Part shown: piece after piece, positions 1 through 11,030 of the stretch
Layout: every line of letters starts with the position of its first letter
Numbering within the stretch: position 1 is the stretch's first letter
Assembly (NCBI GenBank): GCA_004352715.1
Contig: SCFE01000026.1
Span: 2,191,793 to 2,255,792, forward strand
DNA length: 64,000 nt
Direction of reading: 5' to 3'
Source of the DNA: Hofstenia miamia
Taxonomy: Eukaryota > Xenacoelomorpha > Acoela
Program-made: the position numbers and the translations under genes
Notes under the pieces: model-generated
Told to the model about the DNA's origin: nothing
The model's input: the letters and a program-made list of their open reading frames with translations, nothing else
Database searches by the model: none

Positions 1-143
1 NNNNNNNNNTGTCAAAACAGAAGTAAACAATTATAGGATGTTTTTTCGAAAGTGTTAAACAGACGATATTTGCTAATGTAGGTAAACAATTTGTGAAACT
101 GGTACATTTTTGAATTTGTAATATCAATTATCAATATAGTTTC

Positions 144-225
144 ATGAAGTTAAGCAGTATTTTCTGGGTGTTCGTAGTTCTTTTGCTTTCTTTTTCAATT
201 CTTCAGAGTGATGCTCGCCGAAGGG
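144..225 (+). CDS. Exon 1 of secreted Arg/Gly/Tyr-rich protein (signal peptide)
   Basis: The ATG at 144 opens a reading frame of 27 codons plus one base. It starts MKLSSIFWVF and continues with a Val/Leu-rich core ending SILQSDA, a typical signal peptide with likely cleavage after residue 24, followed by Arg25-Arg27. A GT donor (G|GTACGA) follows at 226 in phase 1. Joining to the AG at 1806-1807 gives one continuous frame of 135 residues, so the two parts support each other. The protein should enter the secretory pathway. I recognise no family. The start is chosen because it is the first ATG and is followed at once by the hydrophobic core. Confidence 0.75.
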
Positions 226-1807
226 GTACGATAAGCAACATTTTAATTATAAACCTAAATTATACATATACAGTGCTTATATTAAATTGATATCTGCCAC
301 TGATATAAAACATTGTGAACTATTGTAGAGAAATAACTTTTTTTAGATCATGTGCCATTTATTCATTAACTAAAATGGTTTGTTTACATCTTATATCCAT
401 ATCTTTAGTTTTCTAATTCTTTTTTCAAAATGGACCTAGTTTAATAAACTCCATATTCCTTTTTGTACTCTATAAATTGAAGGTATGTTGAATGTCAAAT
501 ATCATATATTTAAAATCCAATCATAATTTATATCATTATATGTTTAACCAATGTGACCACATGTTTCTGAAATCTCAAAATTTTTACTTCTAGTGAATAA
601 ATCAAAACAAGGTTGTATTTAAAACCTTTAGCTTTAATAGGATAGTCTTAGGTTCTCAAATGTGAATTAGTAGGTTTTGCAAGTTAAGGATCTAGAACTC
701 CCAAAAACAACTGCTCTAAACTGGGTTTATTCACCTTAACCTTCTTGTACCTTTTATAAACAAAAAACTGTTATTCCAATTTGTTTCAAACCTATTATGA
801 AAAACAGAACTCCTGATTTATGGCCACAACTATTGGTTTATGTGCTCAAACACATTGTTGGAAATTTGCACAAAAGTGCATTGCTGTGGCAGAAGTAGAT
901 GGAGATGCGCGATTTTTCATTAAAAATTAGTTTTTAAAAAATTTCAATTCTTAACATTCCTAATGTCTAAAGCACAGAAGAGCAACAACTAACCATGCGT
1001 CGTCCACAAGTCAGAAGTCATCGTCCAAAACCAAAGATAAGACAATTTTAGAAAAGCTTATTAGTTTCAGAGTTATGACCGTTTAAAGTTTTTTTGTGAA
1101 ATCGTAAAACATTTAAATAATTCCTTAGCTGTTTAAGGTTAGTTGAATAGCAGCTCTAAATTGTGAACTTTTGATAGTCTACATGATTTCTTGATAATTC
1201 TTTTGAAAATCCCACTTTTGAAAAACGTTGTGGAAATGTAAAGGAACTGGTAATGTAATGGGATTTTTACAACTATTCCATATCAATATTTCTGCGTAAA
1301 TATTACACTCACATTTTGAATTCTTACAAAAATATTTTGTGAACTTCACATTCCTTTATTGAAATATTTTAATATTGTCAGAAAAACTGCAAATAGTTAA
1401 CACATTTATGTACAAGATGAGTCCGAAATGTTTTTTTTATTGACAAAGTAGTTATCTTCCCCAATTAGCTATTGCAGTTTACAAATTGCTAATGTATATA
1501 ATGCGGTCGAAGACCAATCCCGGCCAAATTAGCCTAAAAGCGGCCAATAGCGTCTTTTCACAAGCGTTTTTTTTTGGCAGCTTCCAGAAGGCCTCGAAAA
1601 CTAAGGTCTAATCACTCTCAGTTATTTGTTTAGTCGTCGTACACTGTAGTGGAATGTCATCTTTAGTCCAAATTTTTAAAAGCATATAGAGCAACGAAAT
1701 AAGCTTGGTTATGTAAAAAATGATGCAATGTTATAATTTATTATTCACTGTTAGTGTTCGCCATGTGTATATTCAAATAATTGACGATATAACACTCTTT
1801 TAATTAG
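226..1807 (+). other. Intron of the secreted-protein gene
   Basis: A 1.58-kb AT-rich intron begins GTACGA and ends CTCTTTTAATTAG. I see no coding exon, RNA gene or clear transposon inside it. A somewhat GC-richer patch near 1500-1580 has no recognisable content. Confidence 0.7.
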
Positions 1808-2133
1808 GCCGTCGAGGACGTCGTCGCAAAGGTCGTCGGGGTCGCAGAAGAGATTTCCATCGATATAGAGGTGGTAGCTATAATAGATTTATTGGAGATT
1901 ATTACTATTATGGAGGGCCAGCTGTTTATCGCACATATGGAAACTATTGGAATGTTGGATTTGCAGCTAGTCCAGTCGGAAGTAGCTATCCCTATTCCCA
2001 ACAATTAGGCGGTAAACCCTCTTACGAAGGTCCTCTATTTGGTACTTATGACCGAGAGACGATGAAAGACCACAAAATTTTGAAGCATCCTGGTGCGGCC
2101 CTTACAAACAAGGGATACTATAAACCTAGCTAA
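1808..2133 (+). CDS. Exon 2 of secreted Arg/Gly/Tyr-rich protein
   Basis: After the acceptor at 1806-1807 the frame continues through residue 135 to TAA at 2131-2133. The order is an Arg/Gly/Lys block (about residues 25-42, with RRGRRRKGRRGRRRDF), a Tyr/Gly-rich middle including YYYYGGP near residue 59, then a less biased tail with GTYDRETMKDHKILKHPG and the end KGYYKPS. There is no transmembrane segment after the signal peptide and no Cys in the mature part. The basic block could bind polyanions or be cut by basic-site proteases, and the Tyr/Gly part resembles structural or cuticle-like secreted proteins; both are inferences from composition. An AATAAA lies at 2483-2488. The reverse strand also has an open frame here (1804-2004), a shadow caused by the biased codons. 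Confidence 0.75.
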
Positions 2134-3184
2134 TACAATGTTAAATTTCAAGATTTCTAGTAAATATTTTTGTGTGCTAGTTTAATGTTGCAATTTAACT
2201 AAACTGGTTTATAAAGTATGAATTATTATATTACGGACTTGTAACTATTTGTATTCTCCAAAAAATTAAATTGTCTAGAGAAATGCGCATGATCTAGATA
2301 AAATTTGAAAAACCTTATTTGAAAGTTTTGACATTTTCTTGTGAAAACCTATATAAATTAATAGCTTTAATAGCCAAACTTATTCAAGTGTTTTTGGAGT
2401 TCCAAACTTTTTATTATAAGTACATGATTTATATCGTGTAGTAAGACAGGGCTTAATCTGTTTCAGGCATTGAATAGTGGCAAATAAATTTGCTTAGATG
2501 TAGGTATGGCCATGTGTGGGGCTTCGCATTAGTAGTTAGCATAGCAATTATAACATGTTGATTACTTCGACAAGTCTATTGAATTCTATTTTCAAATATT
2601 TATAAATTTGTCAACCTTTGGTTGATCTTAAATTTACCTAATTTAATTTTCATAAAATTGTTCAATGAGTGAAAATTTAAATTATATATGGTATTAACAA
2701 TTGTTTGTCAAATTTCGTTCTTGCCAATTCAGTCTTACTTAAAATATAAAAACCAAATAATGAACACAAATGAGTTTCAAAAAATGTGCATGTTAAAACC
2801 AACATCAAGAGGCTTTGTTTTCCACAGGATTATATGAGGCAACGTTTGATTTCACAATGCTAACATCAAGACGATTTTGAAGTTTACTTAAAATCAAAGT
2901 ATCTTCAGGTCTAAAAACGAATGTGATTGTCATTCCTTTAGTTCAATAACACCGACACTTGCAACACTTTGTATATAGGAGTTTGTATCTTTTGGCAAAT
3001 CATAATTTAATCTAATTATCAATCTTTCAAAAATTAATTCCAGTGCCTAGAAAATGTTACAACAGAAAATTAAAAGGCAATTATTAAATGTATCCTATTG
3101 TCCGCATAGGAAATTCGCCAATTTTTTTATTCAACAACTAGAATAAGAATTATCACTTGCCTGTTCTGAAAATAAAGACTTAGG
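2134..3184 (+). other. 3' UTR and intergenic spacer
   Basis: AT-rich sequence downstream of the secreted-protein gene. The nearest canonical polyadenylation signal I see is AATAAA at 2483-2488, about 350 bases after the stop. No other gene or repeat is evident before the LINE that follows. Confidence 0.4.
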
Positions 3185-3200
3185 GCTTTTTGGAGATTGG

Positions 3201-3608
3201 AACATAAATTATTTTAATGCTAATGATCAATCTAAAATGGACACATTTACTCTTATATTGACCAATAAAGCATTGCCTACTAGAATCATATCATCGAGTA
3301 GGACTCTAATTGACTACATTGCATTAACTGAGAACAATAATACACACTTCCAATACACCTCTTCTGAATGCTCATTCTCTGAGCGTTTTTTCAAATTTCA
3401 TAAGTCTCATTCAACCCCAAAAATTACCATGAAATGGATTAAAACTCGTGAAACGTGTATTGAAAATATTAATAATTTTAAAACATTCCTCTCATCAGAA
3501 AATTGGTTTCCTGTATATTTTGCATCAAATATAAATGAAATGCTAAAACATTTCAGACATTTCTTATTTTATCTCAACAATTCTGCCCTGAATGAAAATA
3601 ATGGTTAA
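3201..3608 (+). pseudogene. LINE endonuclease, C-terminal part
   Basis: The frame reads FGDWNINYFN followed by LPTRIISSSRTLIDYIAL. These match the GD-N and I-D-Y motifs of APE-type endonucleases of CR1/Jockey LINEs. The expected final S-D-H is degraded (SSECSFSERF). The N-terminal half of the endonuclease is absent upstream. Frames at 3592-3876 and 3902-4147 carry the linker between endonuclease and RT in shifted frames. Confidence 0.75.
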
Positions 3609-4216
3609 ATCCATAACCAAATCGAAAGCAAACAATACTTCTTCAAACAAACACTGGATATCTGATACTTGCAAAACATTAATTCACGAAAAGAACAAAG
3701 CATACAAACATTTTATAAGCTCTCAAACGAACAAGAACTTTGCTGCCTATAAAAAGGCCAGAAACCCTCGAATATTGAATCTCGTAGGACATTCAATGAA
3801 TTTATCAAAAATGAGTACGCGAGTCTTCCAAATGAAAATCAAAATGGAAGCTAATACAAGAAATCACAAATTATAAGCGATCGAAATCAAACTCAATTTA
3901 TGTGATTAAAGATCAAATTGGAAATAATCTTCCCGACAATTTCGAAATATCTAATGAATTAAACAAGACTTTTGTCAACCTAGGAAAATACAACGGCCCT
4001 CTTAATAAATACAAACCCATTTCACACACACTCTTTGCACCTCAACTACCTATGAAATTATTATATCAATTCGTAAGCTTAAGACCAACAAATCAAGCGG
4101 TCCCTCAAATATCCCCACATGGTCTCTTAAAAAAACTGCAGATATAATTGCAAGTCCTTTAAATTTCATCTTTAATGAATCTATAAAATGCAATCACTTC
4201 CCAGATTATCTAAAGC

Positions 4217-4744
4217 TTGCTCACATTACTCCTATTTTTAAGAAAAATGGAGAGCATCACTCGATCAAATAAATTTGTAGCTATAGCTTGTTTAGATCTC
4301 TCAAAAGCCTTTGATTGGATTAATCACAACCTACTAGTTGAAAAACTATCTTACTTAGGATTTTCTTGTAATAGTAAGCAATTGATAACTAGTTACCTTA
4401 ACCAAAGATTCCAGAGAGTTAAATTAAACGATGTTTTTTCTGACTGATTACCGGTTTACAATGGGGTGTCTCAAGGAACGATTCTAGGTCCTCTTCTTTT
4501 TAGTATTTATGTAAATGACATGCAGTCAATAACCAATTGCAATCTAATTCAATATGCCGATGACACCTGCATCTTCAGCGATAACACATCAATGCACTTA
4601 GCAGTGGAATCCATAGAATTCAATTGCAACAAATTGTCAAAATATTTTTCAATGCATAAGTTGATAATTAATGAAGCTAAAATGGAATTTTGTACTTTAC
4701 AGCCCAATAAAAGTGTAAATAATGTTAATGTACCTGTTGTAGAC
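4217..4744 (+). pseudogene. LINE reverse transcriptase fragment
   Basis: RT motifs are visible in two frames split by a stop at about 4446: FVAIACLDLSKAFDWINH (motif A, catalytic Asp), then GVSQGTILGPLLFSIYVND (motif B) and YADDTCIFSD (motif C, the catalytic Asp pair). The frame upstream contains the expected LAHITPIFKK leader. The copy ends at the single N at 4745 after VPVVD. Confidence 0.88.
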
Positions 4745-5139
4745 NTATAATTGAATAATTATTTATACGGGTATGGCCGTAGTTTTTTTACTGCCTTGCT
4801 GCCAAATCCAGAATTTCGAAAAAACAACTTTTTTCATATCAAAATCAATAGAAAAGTGTAAAAAGTTATTGAAAATTGATCATTTTGAGAAAGCTGCATA
4901 TATATTCCCCTGCTTTTCTTTACTACTTTAATTGCAATCTAATTCAATATGCCGATGACACCTGCATCTTCAGCGATAACACATCAATGCACTTAGCAGT
5001 GGAATCCATAGAATTCAATTGCAACAAATTGTCAAAATATTTTTCAATGCATAAGTTGATAATTAATGAAGCTAAAATGGAATTTTGTACTTTACAGCCC
5101 AATAAAAGTGTAAATAATGTTAATGTACCTGTTGTAGAC
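4536..5139. repeat. 209-bp direct duplication across a single-N join
   Basis: 4536-4744 and 4931-5139 read the same as far as I can compare them by eye. The first copy stops exactly at the single N (4745). This fits overlapping contig ends at least as well as a true duplication. Confidence 0.8.
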
Positions 5140-5520
5140 ACCTTCAAGTACTTAGAAGTAACTATTGACTCAAAGTTAAAGTTCAACACTCACATTAATA
5201 TAACAATTGGGAAATTAGCTATAGGTATAAAAAGTATGACACTAATAGTTAAGCAGTTATCACCTTGTGCGATTTTTAAATTCTTCCATGCTTTTATTAT
5301 GAGCCACCTTAATTATGCAGCCATTTTATTTGCTGATCTAAGTAATGTGCTTTATAGAAAACTTGACACTCAATTAAAATGTGCACTGAATATTTCAGCA
5401 AAAAATTCATCGAAAACGAAACATTACATTTCTAGGTCAATTCTCTTTCCAAAACAAATCGTCTTTTTGAATATCCTGCTAAAAATTTTTCAAGCTAATC
5501 AAAAATCTACCGCCTTATAA
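4931..5520 (+). pseudogene. LINE reverse transcriptase, C-terminal part
   Basis: This frame repeats YADDT and the following 60-odd residues, then continues through the RT thumb (TFKYLEVTIDSKLKFNTHIN) to a stop after QKSTAL. The first 209 bases equal 4536-4744. The sequence in front of this copy (4746-4930) is unrelated to the RT, so either a second truncated element was joined here or two contigs overlap. Confidence 0.85.
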
Positions 5521-5955
5521 TACAATTAAATTCCCAGGATTTGCGCATAAACAGAATTCAAGATCAAAAGTTTTTGCATGTGTTAAATATAAGAAAAATG
5601 TTTTAAAGTAATCTTTCATTAATGTCGCCATTCGAATCTGAAATTCGCTACCTAAGAAAATTAAAAGCATTGAAAAACTGAGATCTTTTAAAAAACATTT
5701 GAAAATCTTCCTTAAGCAAAAATATATTTCTGGTACATCATGGTTAGAATTTAAATTTTACAACAATGACTATACGATAACTCGTCATTAAAAGAGCAAT
5801 AAATAGTAATTTATCCATAGCCTGTAAGATTTGTTAATATTTGAAACGTATGTTCATTTGTAATTTGAAAGTAATGACGCTATTCAGATAAATTATCAGT
5901 TATTAAATTGTAAACATTTATCTGAATAAAGAAACTCATATCTTATCTTATCATG

Positions 5956-7050
5956 CCTTACCATGGTATTTTGACTGATACATAACTCCGAAATGTCTAC
6001 ACCGCCTGAACCTGTTCAATTGAGAAAATGATAAGCAAGGAGCTTGCTTGTCAACTAATAACAGGTGTTCGGTGAATTTTGCAAAAAAAATTAATTGCAA
6101 TTTTGAGCTCCACTTTAGTTTTTGGTAACCAAATTATATTTAATTTAACCTTTCAAAAGATCAGTAAGTAATCATAGTTGAAATCACTCATGAAGCAATT
6201 GATCGTATGAAAAGAACAGCGACTGAAAAAGTTATTAAATTTGATGCAAAACTCACAAAACACTCGTTATACCACTCTCTGAATTCAATGAATCCTTTGT
6301 ACTAGACAACGTGCTTTCCTTCTGCACGTTGAAACAGTGGATGGTGATTACCTTGAGTGATTACCATGTGAGAGATAATTTACATTATTTCAAGTAATTT
6401 TGTGCTGCTGATTCTGAATTTGAAATCCATCTTGCTCCAACACGCTAAGATTTTGTGATATGGGAATTCCTTATTTTTTGTGGTCATAAATACATTTTTT
6501 AAGAATGGAATAATTATTAATTATATTTATCATTTATAAAAATAATTTATTAAAAAATAAAAAGAAATGCAGTTGAAAAACTATATCATAGTTATTGTCA
6601 ATCAAAATGTTCTAGCAAGAATCTGACATCATACGCACATCGGCCGAGTTTGGCTGCCAATTAACTGTCGCAGATCAATAAAAAAACAACAGCACTCCCC
6701 ATAACTGCAAAAGTACTATCACTTGCAAATCATCAACAGATTTATACAGAAAATAATTATACTTGATCAGTGACTAAAGTCTTGATTTGTTCGGATGATT
6801 TCTTGGTGTTTCTGGAACAAGCCATTAGAATCCCAGAAAATGGTTTTCAAACTATAAAATAACAGGGTTGTGACTTCAGCTCGCATTTCATGATAAGCTT
6901 TAAATTCAAGTACAAGAAAAACTCAAATATAATTTTTAACTTTAATTAATAAACATGAATATGGTAAATTTTGTCAAATAAAAATAGATTAGAAAAATAC
7001 AATAATTCTTAATACATTATAGGTGAGTAACTATACCCAAGATTAACGCA
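5956..7050. other. AT-rich spacer
   Basis: No gene or clear mobile element is visible. Short GC-richer patches occur around 6640-6690 without recognisable content. Confidence 0.3.
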
Positions 7051-7206
7051 TGTCCTCATAAAGGAACACGCAAAGTAAATGTTTCTCTTTTAAATACTAA
7101 CTCAGTAAGGAATAAAATATTTGTTATTAATGACTTTATAGTTAATATTGATGGGATCAATGATGATTTTATCCTTCGTCAGCTCATTCTAATGAGACAC
7201 TCTTTT
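7051..7206 (+). pseudogene. LINE endonuclease, N-terminal fragment
   Basis: The frame from 7051 reads RKVNVSLLNTNSVRNK then IFVINDFIVNIDG. This is the usual start of an APE-type LINE endonuclease (N-A/T-x-S-V-R-N-K followed by an amphipathic helix). The catalytic E-T-W motif that should follow is not readable. About 400 bases downstream (7210-7640) are GC-richer and may be other repeat debris. Confidence 0.55.
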
Positions 7207-9220
7207 TACAGTCAACCGTGTGAATTAGCTCGTGGTGACGACCTAGTGTTTGTCGTCCATAGAAATACATGGACCTTTGTAAAGAATGCTGCTACTAGAG
7301 AGTAACAATATAAGTTAAACATGATCCCGGACCCAACCCGAAAATTTCAGTGTGTACCCTTATAAATGAAACAACTACTGGTACTCCTTGACCCGTCGAT
7401 TTGCTTGGCCTTCCACTTTGCTCGAATGCTTCCTTGGCCAAAGTTTGGAACAGAACAAAAAATCTATGCCGAACCTGGGGTTAAAGGGAAACACCGGTGA
7501 CCCATGAAAAGAATTCGACTTTTAAATGTCTGCTTTTGTCTTGGAATCATTATGGGTGGTCGACTTTGCCAGGTGCCGAATAAGGGTATTTTGTGGTAAC
7601 TGTGCTTCTCCACTTCCTATGTAAGACTCAAATTCATTGTTTCTTTGGACCTTAATGGCATCCTGTAAGGCATACTAACCATAGTTGCCCTGTGACGTTT
7701 TCTTCTTGAACACTATAATGAATTTGCAATGCTTTCCACCTAACAATAAAATCGATGTTAATTTGGCTATTAAGCAATATTGTAAATTTTTTACCATTTT
7801 AAAATGCTTTGCACAAAATCGATGATAATCTTAAAATGCTTTACCAGGGCGTATCTAGTTTTTGGAGTGTGTAGGAATCTACAAATATAAAAAAATGGAA
7901 TTGATTGAATCCTGTACACAGTATGGTGAATGCAATATGAATGCGCAGATCAATTCATAAGCACTTGTAAATGCTACTTAAAGTAGTACAAATGAGAAAA
8001 AAAAATATAAAAAGATGTACATCACATTATGATATTCTGATGATATCTACGAATAAGATCCTATTATGAAATTAAAGGTTTTTGCAAAACGCACAAACTT
8101 GCAATGCAATATCAATTTGCTGGTTCCGATTTACCCATAATCGTTTTACCTCTCTTTACTCTATAACTCAAATTGTGGTAATTTACCTTAGTCAATTATT
8201 GCTAATCAGCAAAATATAATTGTCATGAAAAAGTCATTAATATGTTACTAATAAGTTGTAGCATTGCAGTCCTTTGCAGATGACATGAATGCTATGCATA
8301 TTTCCTGCCTACAGGATAGAAATTTTACTAAAACGTAATTGAAATAAGTGACCTCGCTTTTGACAAAAAATGTCCTAAATGAAGGCAAAAATGGCAACCG
8401 GTGATTGAAATTAATCATGATTCTTAATTATTAATATTCATTTAACATGGAGACCAAAATATCACGGAACAACATGAAACCTATTAATAGAGAATTTCCT
8501 TAGAAAAGTTAGAGTGCTTTTGGAAACCTCTAATAAATGATGGGATAGTTTTGTTTTAACCCAATTCAAACTATATCAATTCTTTCTTCACGCAGTCTTG
8601 ACATGGTTTCTCATAGGGAATCTTATTAAGTAGTAAAAATTATCTGTGTTAATAGAAGAATTTTGGAATTTCGCTTGGCTGTTCACACTGGGCGTGCATT
8701 CAATAAGAAAATACGACGTAATTACGTAATAAACCACTATTATAATTAATTAAGCAATTATAAGCTATTGGTAGAGTGGCAACACTATCAAGTAATTTAT
8801 TTTAAAATGATAAAATCAAATTGTTTTTTAGGAAAGTGTTACATAGATTAAGAAACAGCAATGAAGGACTTGGGTTTGATAATTCATTAATTTTTCGAAG
8901 AATTTGGGTGTTTTTACTTATAAATAATGTATTGTACATATTTTGATATCGATATTTGTAAATGTATAGTACTGTACATATAAATTTGGATTTGATGGAA
9001 AACCACTTCAGTGGGTTAGTTTAGTTCATATCTAGAAAAACGTAGTGAAGTTATTTATATTCACTGTCCCTAAAGATTCAATTCTATGTCCACTTCTTTT
9101 CAATAAAGTATACTTTCCAACGATTAATGGTCAATAGCTCAGACATAGTCTACAAGAATTTTAACAATAGATAACAAGAATACCAAGTCTCCATTCTGTA
9201 ATCGTTCTTCTCATATACAC
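7207..9220. other. Intergenic spacer with possible repeat debris
   Basis: No gene is supported. At 7855 the text CAGGGCGTATCTAG resembles one end of a hAT-type element, but no matching inverted end or duplication was found. Confidence 0.3.
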
Positions 9221-9484
9221 ATGTCTATCATTAAACACAACGATGCTATTTGCTATTTTTGTAATCTTGCTATCAAAGACAAATTGATCTGTACATGTGC
9301 TTATTGTAATGTTGGCTATCATTTAACTAGAAGTTGTTCAAATTTTTCAATCAATTACTCTGAAATGCTCGTTAAGCTTAAATATCAAATTATCACTTTT
9401 TGCAACGCTTGCACTGACGCAGACAAAAGCGTGTGTATTTTTTCGTTACTCAGATCTTTTGGATATGAGCTGAACGAACCTTAA
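9221..9484 (+). pseudogene. LINE ORF1 with PHD-like zinc finger
   Basis: An 87-codon frame with cysteines spaced as in a C4HC3 (PHD-like) finger: CYFC near residue 11, CAYC near 26, a His in VGYHLT, Cys in RSCSNF, and CNAC near 61. PHD-like fingers are known at the N-terminus of ORF1 in some CR1-type LINEs. A weaker copy of the same module is present at about 46318-46446. Confidence 0.7.
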
Positions 9485-9499
9485 TACTGTATTCAAGAA

Positions 9500-10013
9500 A
9501 TGTCGAAGCAAAATCAGAAATTACTTATGGATTTCAAAGAAATAGTTTGTCAAAGTAAAAATCATATTGACACTGAAATTTCTCTTGATATCCGAATTCA
9601 TGGAATTCCTGAAGCACCTCCGCACTCAACCCCTGATGTCCGTTTTCAAAATGATCATGACATACCTCTAGTAGTCAACCCCGCAGAGGTTTTTCTTATT
9701 CAATACGAGATTATAACTCTTTCAATCATTTCATCAATTCATCATTATATCTTGGTCCTTTATCAGTTTTCCCTTCTTTGATTTGCTTCAATCTATTTAC
9801 ACCCTTATCTCTCATGGACGTTCTCCTTTTATTCCACGCAAAAGATTGCATCGTCAAAATCTACCTTTCTTCTACTCTTCCAATTCTCTTTATATTCACA
9901 ACAAAGTCAGGTTTCTTCAGCGACCTTCTGTTGACCCTTCCAGCAAACCATACTTAATTCTCGTTCAAAATGTTTCTTTTCAAATTATATTGTCTCTCCA
10001 CTCTCGGCTATAA
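9500..10013 (+). pseudogene. LINE ORF1 middle and tail, frameshifted
   Basis: The frame at 9500-9781 starts with a short polar stretch, then DIRIHGIPEAPPHS, which resembles the start of the RNA-binding part of LINE ORF1 proteins. The continuation lies in another frame (9783-10013) with PRKRLHRQNLPFFYSSNSLY and HNKVRFLQRP, a basic region of the kind seen late in ORF1. The frame change shows the copy is dead. Confidence 0.5.
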
Positions 10014-10069
10014 TTCCCAATACTGGTATCTAAATTATTATAATTATTGTTACTATATTAATTAAAGGG

Positions 10070-10249
10070 CAGTTTGCTATACCCCTACATGAATCCCTTA
10101 AAAAATTCAGCTATCATCCTTCGAAAATTACAAAGGTACATTCAAATCATTATGCTATGAAATTCTATAATTTATTAAGTAATCATTTAAAATCGTTCTT
10201 AAAATTTCGAATAATTATTTTTGGAGACATTGAAAGTAACCCAGGGCCA
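10070..10249 (+). pseudogene. LINE ORF2 leader ending in 2A-like peptide
   Basis: An open frame of about 60 codons runs from at least 10070, includes KFSYHPSKITKVHSN and a hydrophobic-aromatic stretch, and ends FRIIIFGDIESNPGP. It stops a few codons after the motif (TIYKFRK, then TAA), where a frameshift has separated it from the endonuclease frame. Confidence 0.6.
10223..10249 (+). other. 2A-like (StopGo) motif GDIESNPGP
   Basis: Codons 10223-10249 spell GDIESNPGP, the full D-(V/I)-E-x-N-P-G-P consensus at which ribosomes skip the Gly-Pro bond. 2A-like sequences are known at the N-terminus of ORF2 in some APE-type LINEs of invertebrates. Position just before the endonuclease fits that arrangement. 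Activity cannot be judged from sequence, and the copy as a whole is broken. Confidence 0.8.
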
Positions 10250-10264
10250 ACAATTTACAAATTC

Positions 10265-11030
10265 CGAAAATAAAATACAAGATGTATTAAATAACTTTAG
10301 AAAAAATTTTAAAATTATTTACCTAAATTGTAGAAGTCTTAGTGCAAATCGCAATGAATTTATTCAAATGGTCAGCAAAATTGGAAATAGCGCTATATAT
10401 GTATTTACTGAAACTTGGTTAAAAGATTGTGAAAATTTACCATTCTTATATAATCCAGACTGTAATACTTATGATATTCATTTCAAAAATTGATCTGAAC
10501 GTGGTGGGGGATTAATGATACTCGTTCCAAAATCCTTAAAATCAAAACGTAGAAATGATTTAGAAATTAAACATGAGATTTTCGAAAGTATGTGGATTGA
10601 ACTAAAATCTTTTTCAAATTCTTGCAACAGCGAACTCATAAACATTTGCTACAATCCAAATAAAAATTATATTTCTGAATTTTGTAACCACAAAATTGAA
10701 GAAATAAAATATGCAATTCTTGAAAATAAGTTTATTAGTGTCCTTGGAGACTTTAATTCTAATTATTTAAATTCTGCTGAATCAAAGAAAATTGATCCTA
10801 TTTGTGATATTTTTGCTTTTCAAACTATTAATAAAACTAACCCAACTAGATTTTCTAATTTAATAGACTATTTTCTATCCGATAGTTGTAATAAATATAA
10901 AACTTATATGTTTGAATCATTTACAATTATTGAACGTAGTGACTACTTTGTAAGGAATCCCAAGCAATGGTTCTCCAATTACGATTTAAATGTAAACCTG
11001 CGAAAAGCAGGTTTACTATTCTTCGATTGA
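10265..11030 (+). pseudogene. LINE APE-type endonuclease
   Basis: Motifs in order: FKIIYLNCRSLSANRNEF (start of the fold, catalytic Asn), VFTETWLKDC (catalytic Glu), GGGLMILV, FISVLGDFNSNYLN (GD-N), TRFSNLIDYFLSD and a final RSDYF where the usual His of S-D-H is Tyr. A stop at 10492-10494 splits it into two frames (to 10493 and from 10515). Confidence 0.8.

Larger units (their letters stand above)
3185..5955 (+). mobile_element. Decayed CR1/Jockey-like non-LTR retrotransposon
   Basis: A broken LINE read on the plus strand. Its order is the C-terminal half of an APE-type endonuclease, a linker, reverse transcriptase, and a 3' end with AATAAAGAAACTC followed by a (TCTTA)-like tail near 5930-5954. 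The 5' part (ORF1 and the start of the endonuclease) is missing, as is usual for 5'-truncated LINEs. Several frameshifts and stops break the frame, so it cannot encode an active protein as assembled. A single N at 4745 divides it, and part of the RT is present on both sides, so the structure at 4536-5139 may be an assembly effect. Confidence 0.85.
9221..11030 (+). mobile_element. CR1-like LINE with PHD-type ORF1 and a 2A-like motif
   Basis: Ordered remains of a LINE: a cysteine-rich ORF1 start (9221-9484), an ORF1 middle (9500-9781), a shifted ORF1 tail (9783-10013), an ORF2 leader ending in a 2A-like motif (10070-10249), and the endonuclease (about 10265-11030). No reverse transcriptase follows; the sequence becomes unrelated AT-rich DNA after about 11030, so the element is 3'-truncated or rearranged. 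Stops and frameshifts separate every part. Confidence 0.8.

Noticed and set aside
1804-2004. Minus-strand open frame opposite the secreted-protein exon
   Set aside because: It is the reverse complement of biased Arg/Gly/Tyr codons, gives a Ser/Ile/Thr-rich sequence and has no start or splice context; the plus-strand exon explains it.
7850-7880. hAT-like end CAGGGCGTATCTAG
   Set aside because: Only one end visible, no duplication and no matching right end in the vicinity.
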